Below, in pieces: positions 11,458-22,848 of a stretch of 64,000 bases of DNA. Below the pieces are notes generated by a model. The model saw nothing but the letters and a program-made list of their open reading frames with translations, ran no database searches and was not told the DNA's origin. The stretch is from Pseudomonas sp. TH31. GTDB taxonomy: Bacteria; Pseudomonadota; Gammaproteobacteria; Pseudomonadales; Pseudomonadaceae. The DNA lies in contig NZ_JAEKEZ010000010.1 of NCBI RefSeq assembly GCF_016650815.1, positions 248,001-312,000 of the forward strand. The letters run 5' to 3'. Numbering within the stretch: position 1 is the first letter of the stretch; each line of letters starts with the position of its first letter. Both the position numbers and the translations under genes were made by a program.

Positions 11458-12084
11458 TCAAGGCTTCTCTTCAAGCACCAAAATCAACGCCTCATCGGCC
11501 AATTGATCGAGGCTCATGCTGCCACCGGCGCGAAACCAGGTGGTGGTCCAGGACAATGCGCCCGTCAGGAACCGTCGAGTAATGAACACATCACCGCGAA
11601 TAAAACCGGCGTCCTTGGCCTCGCCCAACACGTGCAGCCAAATCTCTTCATAGATGTCCCGCAGCGCCAGCACCTGGGCCTGCCCGTCTTCGGATAACGA
11701 CCGCCATTCGTAGACCAGCACCGCCATGGCTTCGCCGCTGCCCCCCATGATCGACTGCAATTCACAACGAATCAGCGCCAGCACCCGTTCCCGCACATTA
11801 GCCGCCTCGGCCAGGGCCGCGCGCATCAGCGCGGTGTTGTAGCGAATGGTTTCCTCCATCACGGCGCGCAGGATTTCGTCCTTGCTTTTGAAGTGATGAA
11901 AAATACTGCCCGACTGAATACCCACCGCGCCGGCCAGATCGCGCACCGTGGTGCGTTCATAGCCTTTGTTGCGGAACAGGTGAGCCGCCACTTGCAGCAG
12001 TTTGCCGCGGGCACTGTCCGGGTCGGTCAATTGGCCATTGTCGACCAATTCGCGCATCACCCTCAGGGCTTTTTGCTCGTCCAC
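11458..12084 (-). CDS. atuR: TetR-family repressor AtuR
   Basis: 208 aa. The N-terminal TetR helix-turn-helix is at about residues 25-72 ([20 protein letters not shown], then [13 protein letters not shown]); the rest is the ligand/dimer domain. It is divergent from atuA, and the 178-base gap holds two inverted copies of a 16-base palindrome. In P. aeruginosa AtuR represses the atu operon by binding two inverted repeats in the atuR-atuA gap, so position, family and operator agree. The inducer is probably a CoA thioester of the pathway, which is inference. Confidence 0.85.
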   Translation of the reverse strand: MDEQKALRVMRELVDNGQLTDPDSARGKLLQVAAHLFRNKGYERTTVRDLAGAVGIQSGSIFHHFKSKDEILRAVMEETIRYNTALMRAALAEAANVRERVLALIRCELQSIMGGSGEAMAVLVYEWRSLSEDGQAQVLALRDIYEEIWLHVLGEAKDAGFIRGDVFITRRFLTGALSWTTTWFRAGGSMSLDQLADEALILVLEEKP

Positions 12085-12172
12085 CCGTTCTCTCCTACAG
12101 TCGATCAGTCAAATACGCCGCTCGCCGCTAAAACAGCGGGGTTGCGCGGGCAATTTAAGCCGGCCGGGGCGA

Positions 12173-12231
12173 CCAAGCAAGCGCTTGGGAAGAAGATATT
12201 TCAGGCGTTTACAAACCAAGCGCTTGCTTGG
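12173..12231. promoter_or_regulatory. Paired AtuR operator
   Basis: CCAAGCAAGCGCTTGG (12173-12188) and its exact reverse complement CCAAGCGCTTGCTTGG (12216-12231) lie 43 bases apart centre to centre, about four helical turns, so both sites face the same side of the DNA. Each copy is itself nearly palindromic. The second ends 31 bases before the atuA start. Confidence 0.8.
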
Positions 12232-12262
12232 TAGTCTCAAACCACTTCTGTCGGAGATGACC

Positions 12263-14063
12263 ATGGAGTTGAGCGTGCCAAAAACTATCCGCATCGGTTG
12301 TGCCAGTGCCTTCTGGGGCGACACCTCGACCGCCGCCGCGCAATTGGTGCAAACCGGGCGCCTGGACTACCTGGTGTTCGATTATTTGGCCGAAATCACC
12401 CTGTCGATCATGGCCGGCACACGGATGAAAAATCCCCAGGCCGGTTACGCCAGTGATTTCATTGAAGTGCTCAGCCCCCTCCTCACTCAACTTGCCGAAC
12501 AGAAAATTCGCGTCATCAGCAATGCTGGCGGGGTTAATCCGCAAGCCTGTGCGGCGGCTCTGCAAGCGGCATGCGACAAGGCCGGTGTGGCGCTGAAAAT
12601 CGCCCTGCTGTTGGGTGATGACCTGCAACCGCAATTCAAACAGCTGAGCAGTCAAGGCATTCACGAAATGTTCAGCAACGCGCCATTGCCGCCAAGGTGC
12701 GTGTCCACCAACGCCTACCTCGGCGCACCGGGCATCGTCGAAGCCTTGCGTTTGGGCGCGGACATTGTGATCACCGGGCGGGTGGTCGACAGCGCCGTGG
12801 TCAGCGCTGCGCTGGTGCATGAATTCGGCTGGTCCTGGCACGACTACGACAAACTGGCCCAGGCCGCACTGGCCGGGCACATCATCGAATGCGGCGCCCA
12901 GTGCACCGGCGGCAACTTCACCGATTGGCGCGAGGTGCCGGACTACGAGCACATCGGTTTCCCCATCGTCGAAGTCAGCGCCGACAGCCAGTTCATTGTC
13001 AGTAAACCCGAAGGCTCCGGTGGGCTGGTCACACCACTGACCGTCGGCGAACAGATGCTCTATGAAATCGGCGACCCGCGGGCCTATCTGCTGCCGGACG
13101 TGGTCTGCGACTTCAGTCAGGTCAAACTTCAGCAACAGGGTAAAAATGCGGTTCAGGTGCACGGCGCCAAAGGCTTGCCGCCCACCGATCAGTACAAGGT
13201 CAGCGCCACTTACCCGGACGGTTTCCGCTGCACCGCCAGTTGCCTGATCGCCGGTATCGATGCGGTGGACAAGGCTCGGCGGGTCAGCGAAGCAATCATC
13301 AACAAGACTTCAGAAATCTTCAGTCAGCGTGGTTGGGCGCCCTACAGCGAAGTGAACATCGAACTGCTCGGCAGCGAGGCCACCTACGGGCCCCACGGCC
13401 AGCGCCAGGGCAGTCGCGAAGTGGTGATCAAACTCGCCGTGCGCCATCCGGACAAACAGGCCTTGATTGTGTTCTCCGGAAATCGCCCAGGCCGCCACTG
13501 GCATGGCACCGGGGCTGACCGGGATCGTCGGCGGGCGGCCGACGGTGTATCCGCTGATCCGACTGTTTTCGTTCCTGATCGACAAAAGTACCTGCACGCT
13601 GGACATTGATCTGCAGGGGCAGCGCCATCCCTGCGCCTTGCCGACGCTTGATCCGCTGGACACCAACGCCCTGCCCGGCCCTCACGAACTGCCCAAACCC
13701 CAGGGCCGGGCCGATGCCAGCGTTGCACTGGTCAAACTCGCGGTGGCCCGCTCCGGCGACAAGGGCAATCACAGCAACATCGGGGTCATGGCGCGCCAGC
13801 CGCAGTTCCTGCCATGGATTGCCGAAGCGCTGACGCCGGAGGTGATCGTCGACTGGATGAGCCACGTGCTCGACCCGGTCCACGGGCGTGTCGAGCGCTG
13901 GTACCTGCCCGGTACCCACAGTTTGAATTTTCTGCTGGAAAACGCCCTCGGCGGTGGCGGCGTGGCCAGTCTGCGGATCGACCCGCAAGGCAAGGCCTTC
14001 GCCCAGCAACTGCTGGAGATCCAGATTCCGGTGCCCCAGAGCATCGCCGACCAGGTCAATTAG
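12263..14063 (+). CDS. atuA: Acyclic terpene utilisation protein AtuA (one frame break)
   Basis: First gene of the citronellol/geraniol operon; required for growth on acyclic terpenes, exact reaction not settled. The DUF1446-type region begins [18 protein letters not shown] and holds [26 protein letters not shown] and [12 protein letters not shown]; the C-terminal part has [21 protein letters not shown]. The ATG at 12263 is preceded by GGAG (12253-12256), better placed than the ATG at 12257. The frame breaks at CCGG (13476-13479): reading TCC-CGG-GAA there, two bases more, joins the halves and gives 600 codons, the family length. I take the break as a sequence error in a CCCGGG run. Confidence 0.88.
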
Positions 14064-14075
14064 AGGACCGCTGCC

Positions 14076-14944
14076 ATGGCTTACGACTCGATTTTCAAAC
14101 CCGACCTGTTCGCCGGCCAAACCATCATTATCACTGGCGGCGGCAGCGGCATCGGCCGTTGCACCGCCCATGAACTGGCAGCCCTCGGAGCCCATGTGCT
14201 GCTGGTGGGGCGCAAGGCCGAGAAACTCAAAAGCGTTGCCATCGAGATTATCGAAGACGGCGGCAAGGCCGACTGGAAGGTCTGCGACATTCGTGAGGAA
14301 GACGCGGTCAAGCATCTGGTCAGCGAGCTGATCCAACAATACGGACCGATTCACGGCCTGGTCAACAATGCCGGCGGGCAGTTCCCGTCGGCCTTGGCCT
14401 CGATCAACCAGAAGGGTTTCGAAACCGTGATGCGCACCAATTTGGTGGGCGGTTTCCTGATGGCCCGGAAGTCTTCAACCAATCCATGAGCAAGCACGGC
14501 GGCAGCATCGTCAACATGCTCGCCGACATGTGGGGCGGCATGCCCGGCATGGGCCACTCGGGCGCGGCGCGCTCCGGCATGGACAACCTGACCAAGACTG
14601 CTGCGTTCGAATGGGGTTATGCCGGGGTGCGGGTCAATGCCGTGGCGCCGGGCTGGATCGCATCCAGCGGCATGGACACTTACGAAGGCGCGTTCAAGGC
14701 CGTGATCCCGACGCTGCGCGAACATGTACCACTCAAGCGCATCGGCACCGAATCGGAAGTCAGTGCGGCGATTGTTTTTCTACTCAGCCCCGCAGCGGCG
14801 TTTGTCAGCGGCAGCACCTTGCGCATCGACGGTGCCGCGAGCCTCGGCGGTCGGGCGTGGCCGATCCATAAGGCGCAGAACAGCGAGTCGTACAATGGCT
14901 TTCACCGGGCGTATTTGCCGGACGTGCTCAAGGACAAGGAGTAA
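14076..14944 (+). CDS. atuB: Short-chain dehydrogenase AtuB (one frame break)
   Basis: SDR-family oxidoreductase, probably for oxidation steps from citronellol/citronellal. It has the NAD(P) motif TGGGSGIGR (about residue 20), NNAGG (about 93) and the C-terminal APGWI...LRIDGAASLGG. The usual SDR Tyr-x3-Lys stretch reads SGAARSGMDNLTK here, with the Lys two residues beyond Leu-Thr; a Ser/Tyr change should be checked. The frame breaks at CCCGG (14464-14468); one more G gives MAREVFNQSMSKHGG across the join and 289 aa. It begins 12 bases after atuA and ends 3 bases before atuC. Confidence 0.85.
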
Positions 14945-14947
14945 GCC

Positions 14948-16564
14948 ATGCCGGTTATCCAGTCGCAAATCGACCCGTTCAGTGAACAGTTCGCCCGTAA
15001 TCGCGCGGCGATGCTGGTCGGCATCGAGCACGTCCGCCAGCTCGAACAGAACCTGCTGAACAAGGCCGCCGAAGCCAGGGAAAAATTCGACAAGCGTGGC
15101 CAGTTGCTGCCCCGTGAACGCCTCAATCTGCTGCTCGACCCCGGCGCACCGTTCCTCGAATTGGCGAGTCTGGCCGGCTACAAATTGCACGACGACAAGG
15201 ACGGCAGTTCCGCCGGCGGCGGCCTGATTGCCGGGATCGGCTACGTCTCCGGCGTGCGGGTGCTGGTGGTGGCGAACAACAGTGCGATCAAGGGCGGGAC
15301 CATTTCCCCCAGCGGTTTGAAAAAGTCCCTGCGCCTGCAACAGATCGCCATGGAAAACAAACTGCCGGTGATCACCCTCGCCGAGAGCGGTGGCGCCAAT
15401 CTCAATTACGCCGCCGAGATTTTTGTCGAAGGCGCCCGCAGCTTTGCCAATCAGGCGCGGATGTCGGCCATGGGGTTGCCGCAGATCACCGTGGTCCATG
15501 GCTCGGCCACCGCGGGCGGTGCGTATCAGCCGGGGTTGTCGGATTACGTAGTGGTGGTGCGCGGCAAAGCCAAGCTGTTTCTCGCTGGGCCGCCGTTGCT
15601 CAAGGCCGCCACCGGTGAAGTCGCCAGCGATGAAGAACTGGGTGGCGCCGAGATGCACGCGCAAACCGCCGGCACCGCCGAATACCTGGCCGAGAACGAT
15701 GCCGACGGCGTGCGCCAGGCGCGCGAGATTCTCAGCCTGTTGCCGTGGAACGATCAACGGCAATGGTTACCCGAACGTCAGTGGAAAGAACCGCTCTACC
15801 CCATCGACGAACTGTTGGGGCTGATCCCGGATGATCCGAAAAAACCCTACGACGTGCGTGAAATCATCGCGCGGATTGCTGACAGCTCGAACTTCCTCGA
15901 ATTCAAGGGTGAGTTCGATCAGCAGACTGTGTGCGGGCACCTGCACATTCAGGGCCGCGCCTGCGGCTTTATCGGTAACAACGGTCCCATCACACCCAAG
16001 GGTGCGAGCAAAGCGGCGCAGTTCATTCAGCTCTGCGACCAGAGCCAGACGCCGCTGCTGTTTTTCCACAACACCACCGGGTTTATGGTCGGCACCGAAT
16101 CGGAACAGCAGGGGGTGATCAAGCACGGCGCGAAGATGATCCAGGCGGTGGCCAATGCCCGAGTGCCAAAACTGACCATCGTCGTCGGCGGCTCCTACGG
16201 TGCCGGCAACTACGCAATGTGCGGCCGTGGCCTCGATCCGCGTTTCATCTTCGCCTGGCCCAACAGCCGCACTGCAGTCATGGGCGGCGTCCAGGCCGGC
16301 AAGGTGCTGCGGATCGTCACCGAGGCCAAGCAGCTAAAGGATGGCCTGGTGCCGGACCCGAAAATGCTCGACATGCTGGAACAGGTCACCGCGCAAAAAC
16401 TCGACAGCCAATCCACCGCGCTCTACGGCAGCGCCAGTTTGTGGGACGACGGGCTGATCGATCCGCGGGATACCCGCACCTTGCTCGGGTATTTGCTGGA
16501 TATCTGCCAGGAGGCCGAGGTTCGGCCGCTGCAAGCCAACAGTTTTGGTGTAGCCCGCTTCTAG
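14948..16564 (+). CDS. atuC: Geranyl-CoA carboxylase beta subunit AtuC
   Basis: 538 aa biotin-dependent carboxyltransferase. The crotonase-fold halves are seen at about 30-290 (RERLNLLLDPGAPFLELA; ESGGANLNYAAEIF; GSATAGGAYQPGLSDYVVVV) and 300-535 (GFIGNNGPITPKGASKAAQFIQ cut here into two parts in the text; GGSYGAGNYAMCGRG; FIFAWPNSRTAVMGG). It moves CO2 from biotin on AtuF to the gamma-methyl of geranyl-CoA. Similar to methylcrotonyl-CoA carboxylase beta; the assignment to geranyl-CoA rests on its place between atuB and atuD in an atu operon. No frame break. Confidence 0.9.
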   Translation: MPVIQSQIDPFSEQFARNRAAMLVGIEHVRQLEQNLLNKAAEAREKFDKRGQLLPRERLNLLLDPGAPFLELASLAGYKLHDDKDGSSAGGGLIAGIGYVSGVRVLVVANNSAIKGGTISPSGLKKSLRLQQIAMENKLPVITLAESGGANLNYAAEIFVEGARSFANQARMSAMGLPQITVVHGSATAGGAYQPGLSDYVVVVRGKAKLFLAGPPLLKAATGEVASDEELGGAEMHAQTAGTAEYLAENDADGVRQAREILSLLPWNDQRQWLPERQWKEPLYPIDELLGLIPDDPKKPYDVREIIARIADSSNFLEFKGEFDQQTVCGHLHIQGRACGFIGNNGPITPKGASKAAQFIQLCDQSQTPLLFFHNTTGFMVGTESEQQGVIKHGAKMIQAVANARVPKLTIVVGGSYGAGNYAMCGRGLDPRFIFAWPNSRTAVMGGVQAGKVLRIVTEAKQLKDGLVPDPKMLDMLEQVTAQKLDSQSTALYGSASLWDDGLIDPRDTRTLLGYLLDICQEAEVRPLQANSFGVARF

Positions 16565-16586
16565 GGCGTTCAGGAGAACAATAAAA

Positions 16587-17744
16587 ATGATCTTCACCCA
16601 GGAACACGAAGCACTGCGCCGCACCATTCGCCAATTTGTCGATCACGAAATCAACCCGCACGTCGAGGAATGGGAAAAGGCCGGGCGCTTTCCTGTCCAC
16701 GAGATCTTCCGCAAGGCCGGCGATCTTGGCCTGCTGGGCATTTCCAAACCGGAAAAATTCGGTGGAATGGGCCTCGACTACAGCTATTCGATCGTCGCCG
16801 CCGAAGAGTTCGGCACAATCCATTGCGGCGGGATTCCGATGTCCATCGGCGTGCAGACCGACATGTGCACCCCGGCCCTCGCCCGCTTTGGTTCCGATGA
16901 ATTGCGTGAAGCGTTTTTAAGACCGGCGATCACCGGCGAGCAAGTCGGCTGCATCGGCGTCTCGGAAGTCGGCGCCGGTTCCGATGTCGCCGGTTTGAAA
17001 ACCACCGCCCGAAAGGATGGCGACGACTACGTGATCAACGGCAGCAAGATGTGGATCACCAATTCACCGAGCGCCGACTTCATTTGTCTGCTGGCCAACA
17101 CCTCGGACGACAAACCGCACATCAACAAGTCGCTGATCATGGTGCCGATGAACGCGCCCGGCATCAGCCTCAGTTCGCACCTGGACAAGCTCGGCATGCG
17201 CAGTTCGGAAACCGCCCAGGTGTTTTTCGACAACGTGCGCGTGCCGCAACGCAACCGCATCGGCCATGAAGGCGCGGGGTTCATGATGCAGATGTTGCAG
17301 TTCCAGGAGGAACGGTTGTTCGGCGCAGCGAACATGATCAAGGGCCTGGAATACTGCATCGACAGCACCATCGAGTATTGCAAGGAACGCAAGACGTTCG
17401 GCAATGCACTGATCGACAACCAGGTCATTCACTTCCGCCTGGCCGAATTGCAAACCGAAATCGAATGCCTGCGCGCATTGGTTTACCAAGCCACTGAGCA
17501 GTACATCAAAGGCCAGGACGTCACCCGCCTGGCCTCGATGGCCAAACTCAAGGCTGGCCGGCTCGGCCGGGAAGTCAGTGACAGCTGCCTGCAATACTGG
17601 GGCGGCATGGGCTTCATGTGGGCCAACCCGGTGGCCCGCGCCTACCGCGATGTGCGGCTGGTGTCGATTGGCGGTGGCGCCGACGAAATCATGCTCGGGA
17701 TCATCTGCAAACTCATGGGCACCCTGCCCGGTAAAAAGAAATGA
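16587..17744 (+). CDS. atuD: Citronellyl-CoA dehydrogenase AtuD
   Basis: 385 aa acyl-CoA dehydrogenase, FAD-dependent, expected to oxidise citronellyl-CoA to geranyl-CoA. Family signatures: ISKPEKFGGMGLDYSYS, GCIGVSEVGAGSDVAGLKT, KMWITNSPSADF, and the C-terminal LQYWGGMGFMWANPVARAY followed by GGGADEIMLGII. Its ATG has an AGGAGAACA site; it overlaps the next gene by four bases (ATGA), so the two are translationally coupled. Confidence 0.88.
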   Translation: MIFTQEHEALRRTIRQFVDHEINPHVEEWEKAGRFPVHEIFRKAGDLGLLGISKPEKFGGMGLDYSYSIVAAEEFGTIHCGGIPMSIGVQTDMCTPALARFGSDELREAFLRPAITGEQVGCIGVSEVGAGSDVAGLKTTARKDGDDYVINGSKMWITNSPSADFICLLANTSDDKPHINKSLIMVPMNAPGISLSSHLDKLGMRSSETAQVFFDNVRVPQRNRIGHEGAGFMMQMLQFQEERLFGAANMIKGLEYCIDSTIEYCKERKTFGNALIDNQVIHFRLAELQTEIECLRALVYQATEQYIKGQDVTRLASMAKLKAGRLGREVSDSCLQYWGGMGFMWANPVARAYRDVRLVSIGGGADEIMLGIICKLMGTLPGKKK

Positions 17745-18537
17745 ACAACCTGCCGGTTTGCCAGACGCTGCTGCTCGAGTCCCACAACGGCGTGCTGCAC
17801 ATCACCCTCAATCGCCCGGAAAGCCGCAACGCCATGAGCTTGCAGATGGTCGCTGAACTGCGCGCGGTGCTGGCGGCAGTGAGCGATGACCGAACCGTTC
17901 GAGCCTTGGTGATCGGCGGTGCCGGCGGGCACTTTTGCGCGGGCGGCGACATCAAGGACATGGCCAGCGCCGGGCTCAAGGCCCTGAGGCCTATCGCGAT
18001 TTGAACCGGGCGTTCGGTGCGCTGCTGCAAGAGGTGCAACACGCACCGCAAGTGGTGATCACGGTGCTGCAAGGTGCCGTGCTGGGCGGTGGATTAGGGC
18101 TGGCCTGTGTCAGCGACGTTGCGCTGGCCGATCATCAAGCGCAGTTCGGCCTGCCGGAAACCAGCCTCGGCCTGCTACCGGCGCAGATCGCACCGTTCGT
18201 GGTCCAGCGCATCGGCCTGACCCAGGCCCGAAGACTGGCCCTGACCGCGGCGCGATTCGACGGCACCCACGCCCGGCGAATGGGCCTGGTGCATTTTGTC
18301 GAGCATGACGCGCAAGCCCTGGCCGAGCGCCTCGATGAAGTGCTGGCCCATGTATTGTGCTGCGCACCGGGGGCGAACGCGCTGACCAAAAAGCTCTTGC
18401 TGGCGAGTGCCGGGCAGACTTGCGACTCGCTGCTGGATCAAGCGGCCGAGTGGTTCAGCGAAGCGGTGACCGGAGCCGAGGGGATCGAGGGGACCATGGC
18501 TTTTGTGCAAAAGCGTAAGCCGGGGTGGGCCTCCTAA
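17741..18537 (+). CDS. atuE: Isohexenylglutaconyl-CoA hydratase AtuE (one frame break)
   Basis: Enoyl-CoA hydratase/isomerase family; in the atu route it hydrates isohexenylglutaconyl-CoA. Motifs: HITLNRPESRNAMS, the oxyanion-hole segments HFCAGGDIKDMA and VLGGGLGLACVSDVALAD, and FGLPETSLGLLPAQIAPF. The frame breaks at CCGGG (17970-17974); one more C gives SARAQGPEAYRDLNRAFG across the join and 265 aa. It starts within the last codons of atuD (ATGA overlap) and is followed by a REP pair. Confidence 0.85.
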
Positions 18538-18540
18538 AAG

Positions 18541-18622
18541 CATCGCGGGCAAGCCTTGCTCCTACAGGTTTGCTGTCATGCCCAACATTTGCCCCCGGTA
18601 GGAGCAAGGCTCGCCCGCGATG
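18541..18622. repeat. REP pair between atuE and atuF
   Basis: Arms CATCGCGGGCAAGCCTTGCT... (18541-18565) and its inverse (18598-18622). The pair splits an operon whose genes are otherwise tightly packed, and could lower atuF transcription or shield the upstream mRNA. Confidence 0.85.
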
Positions 18623-18661
18623 AGGCCCTGAAATTCACCGCAAAAACCAAGGGAACGCCCC

Positions 18662-20623
<1,962 letters not shown>

Positions 20624-20624
20624 G

Positions 20625-20828
20625 GTGCCAGGGGGCGTTCTCAATTAGTTTCCACGCCGCGTTGTCGCCTTAAAGCGGGCCAGGCAAGGCGCAGGCCGCT
20701 AATGGTCGTTCCCTTTCCAAGGCCTGCAACGCAGGCTGGCCCGCTTTAAGGCACAACCCGAAGGGCCGGGCCTGCTGTTGTGCAGGGCTGCGTTGCTCGA
20801 AGCTTATTTGGAATGCCCCCTAGGCGGA
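20625..20828. repeat. ~200 bp imperfect palindromic element, MITE-like
   Basis: Outer ends GCCAGGGGGCGTTCTCAATTAG (20627-20648, shown to about 20 bases) and the inverse of 20803-20825 match with few changes. An inner perfect 17-base stem pairs 20667-20683 with 20736-20752 (GCCTTAAAGCGGGCCAG), with a further GCAGGCC/GGCCTGC pair inside it and a separate GCACAAC/GTTGTGC hairpin in the right arm. It has no reading frame of note and starts directly after the atuF stop codon. Confidence 0.55.
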
Positions 20829-20886
20829 TCCGCCGGGTTTGGCTACGCTCAAGCCCTATCGGGACGCGGATACCAGGAACCCTGCG

Positions 20887-21429
20887 ATGCCTCACTGGTT
20901 GGTCATTGATCTGGAAGCCACCACCGATGAGGGTGGCTGGCCAGTCACAGAAATGGAAATCATCGAAATCGGCGCCACCCTGGTGGACCGAAAAGGTCGA
21001 GAACTGGATCAGTTCCAGCGTTTCGTACGCCCGACGCGCCGGCCTTTGCTGACGCAGTTTTGCCGGGAACTGACCCACATCACCCAGCCCAACATCGATG
21101 CGGCGCAGCCGTTGGTCGAGGTCTGGGAAGCATTCGAGCGCTGGCTCACCCAGCATCACTCGCGCCTGGAAGGCTGGGCCAGTTGGGGCGATTACGACCG
21201 CCAACAATTGGTCCAGGAGTGGCAGCGCCTGCAACTCGACAGCTTTTTGAGTCATGTACCACATATGAATCTCAAGCAGCGGTTCGCCAAGGCACGTCGA
21301 CTGGATCGCCCGCTGGGACTCAACGGCGCACTGCAACTGGCGGGCATGCAGTTCAATGGCCAGCAGCATCGGGCACTGGAAGACGCCCGCAATACGGCGC
21401 GGTTATTACCGCTGATTCTGCCCATCTAG
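20887..21429 (+). CDS. DEDDh-family 3'-5' exonuclease
   Basis: 180 aa. The three exonuclease motifs are present: Exo I VIDLEATTDEGG (Asp-x-Glu near residues 7-9), Exo II WASWGDYDRQQL (Asp near 102), and Exo III HRALEDARNTARL (His and Asp near 160-165). The pattern with NIDAAQPLVEVW and EIIEIGATLVD resembles the ERI1/KapD-type exonucleases rather than DNA polymerase epsilon, so RNA 3' ends are a likely substrate; that is inference. The ATG at 20887 has AGGAA upstream; in-frame sequence before it (20839) is without a site. Confidence 0.82.
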   Translation: MPHWLVIDLEATTDEGGWPVTEMEIIEIGATLVDRKGRELDQFQRFVRPTRRPLLTQFCRELTHITQPNIDAAQPLVEVWEAFERWLTQHHSRLEGWASWGDYDRQQLVQEWQRLQLDSFLSHVPHMNLKQRFAKARRLDRPLGLNGALQLAGMQFNGQQHRALEDARNTARLLPLILPI

Positions 21430-21498
21430 GAAGGTGACGGCGCAAGGGGCGTTGTGCATACTGGCCGGCCCTTTTAAGCCCTTTTCGAGGAATCGCCC

Positions 21499-21783
21499 AT
21501 GTTTAAAGTCAACGAGTACTTCGACGGCACCGTCAAGTCGATCGCCTTTGGCACCGCAGAAGGTCCGGCGACCATCGGCGTCATGGCGCCGGGCGAATAC
21601 GAATTCGGTACCAGCCAGCGTGAAATCATGCACGTGGTGACCGGCGCCCTGACCGTCAAACTGCCAGACGCCAACGACTGGGAAACCTTCGCCGCCGGCA
21701 GCCAGTTCAATGTGCCCGCCAACAGCAAGTTCCAGTTGAAAGTGGCCGTCGACACCGCTTACCTGTGCGAATACCGCGGCTAA
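21499..21783 (+). CDS. ppnP: Pyrimidine/purine nucleoside phosphorylase PpnP
   Basis: 94 aa single-domain cupin-like protein of the PpnP (DUF1255, YaiE) family, which cleaves nucleosides with phosphate in the cytoplasm. It shows [17 protein letters not shown] at the start, [20 protein letters not shown] and [16 protein letters not shown], and a C-terminal YLCEYRG, all family hallmarks at the usual length. CGAGGAA precedes the ATG. A bidirectional terminator follows. Confidence 0.92.
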   Translation: MFKVNEYFDGTVKSIAFGTAEGPATIGVMAPGEYEFGTSQREIMHVVTGALTVKLPDANDWETFAAGSQFNVPANSKFQLKVAVDTAYLCEYRG

Positions 21784-21810
21784 AACCCTGGGTTTTCACA
21801 ACGACAAAAA

Positions 21811-21843
21811 AATGCCCGTGTCTGACGACGCGGGCATTTTTCG
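21811..21843. terminator. Bidirectional terminator (ppnP / MOSC gene)
   Basis: AATGCCCG(T)GTC...GACGCGGGCATT hairpin flanked by an A run on the left and a T run on the right, between convergent genes. Confidence 0.85.
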
Positions 21844-21855
21844 TTTGAAGGCTTT

Positions 21856-22662
21856 TTACTCGAGAATGGTCACCGGCATACCGACCTCAAGTCGACCAGT
21901 GCTGTCGTTGACCAGGTTCTGGCCGAACATCGCACCATCTTCCTCTGCCCGATACTTCTGCAACGTGGCGAGTGGCTCACGATCATCGCTGCGTAAACCG
22001 GTCTGCGGATCGATGGTGGTCAGGATGCAGCGCGAGCACGACTTGACCACCCGGAACTCGACGTCGCCGATGCGGATGCGCTTCCAGCCGTCTTCAGCAA
22101 ATGCTTCGCTGCCTTCAATCACCAGATTGGGCCGGAAGCGCAGCATCTCCAGCGGACGACCCACCTTGAGCGACAGGTCTTCCAGCGAGGCCTGGCCGAT
22201 CAGCAACAGCGGGAAACCATCGGCGAACGCGACCTGATCGTCGTCCTTGCCGTAGCCGGCCGCGGTGGTGCGCGCGCGATCCAGCGGCACTTGTACCAGT
22301 CGTGTCGGTTTACCAATGAATCGGCTGACCCAGGCACCCGCCGCATCACCGGCATCGGGCACCCGCAGGGTGTCGCGCCAAATGGTCACGCCATGCAGTT
22401 CGGCGTCGCTGCCGGGCAAGGCAATATCGATCGGTGAATGGCCAGGTGCAGTGAGGGTCAAGCCACCGTCGGCATTCCACAGCGCCGACAGCTGACTCAT
22501 CTGCGCCACTGCGCGCTGGGTCAGGAAGCGTCCGCTGGCCTCGTCCACCAACATCCAACGTCGATCTCCGTCCAGGCCCAGTTTGTCGAGGCTGACCTGT
22601 TGCAGGGGCTCGCCCTTGCCGGATTTCAACGGATAACGATAAAGCGCGCTAAGACGCAGCAT
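21856..22662 (-). CDS. MOSC-domain protein, YcbX-like
   Basis: 268 aa. N-terminal MOSC_N beta-barrel (LSALYRYPLKSGKGEPLQ; GLDGDRRWMLVDEASGRFLTQR) followed by a MOSC domain (about 120-265) with FRPNLVIEG and the cysteine-bearing KSCSRCILTTIDPQTG. Proteins of this kind bind molybdenum cofactor through the conserved Cys and reduce N-hydroxylated compounds. The C-terminal 2Fe-2S domain of E. coli YcbX is absent, so an external reductase is expected. The ATG at 22662 with GGGAGC upstream is preferred to a start at 22719. Molybdopterin genes (moeA, moaB, mobA) lie 6 kb away. Confidence 0.82.
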   Translation of the reverse strand: MLRLSALYRYPLKSGKGEPLQQVSLDKLGLDGDRRWMLVDEASGRFLTQRAVAQMSQLSALWNADGGLTLTAPGHSPIDIALPGSDAELHGVTIWRDTLRVPDAGDAAGAWVSRFIGKPTRLVQVPLDRARTTAAGYGKDDDQVAFADGFPLLLIGQASLEDLSLKVGRPLEMLRFRPNLVIEGSEAFAEDGWKRIRIGDVEFRVVKSCSRCILTTIDPQTGLRSDDREPLATLQKYRAEEDGAMFGQNLVNDSTGRLEVGMPVTILE

Positions 22663-22742
22663 GGCCAGCTCCCTGGTAGGCAAAAACGCCACCCTATACG
22701 AGCTTGATCGCCGAATCAAAGGCTGAGAACACTACACACCTA

Positions 22743-22830
22743 GTGGGAGCGGGCTTGCTCGCGAAAGCGGTGTGTCAGTCAACATTGATATCGACTGACA
22801 CGGCCTCTTCGCGAGCAAGCCCGCTCCCAC
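22743..22830. repeat. REP pair, GTGGGAGCGGGCTTGCTCGC type
   Basis: Arms 22743-22765 and 22808-22830 are exact inverse copies; between them TGTCAGTC and CGACTGACA form a second stem. Lies between cheV and the MOSC gene. Confidence 0.9.
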
Positions 22831-22848
22831 AGGTAGACCAAGTCGTTA

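Noticed and set aside
12263..18537. Decay of the atu operon (three broken genes in a row)
   Set aside because: Each break is repaired by bases missing from a CCCGGG-like run, and atuC, atuD and atuF are intact.
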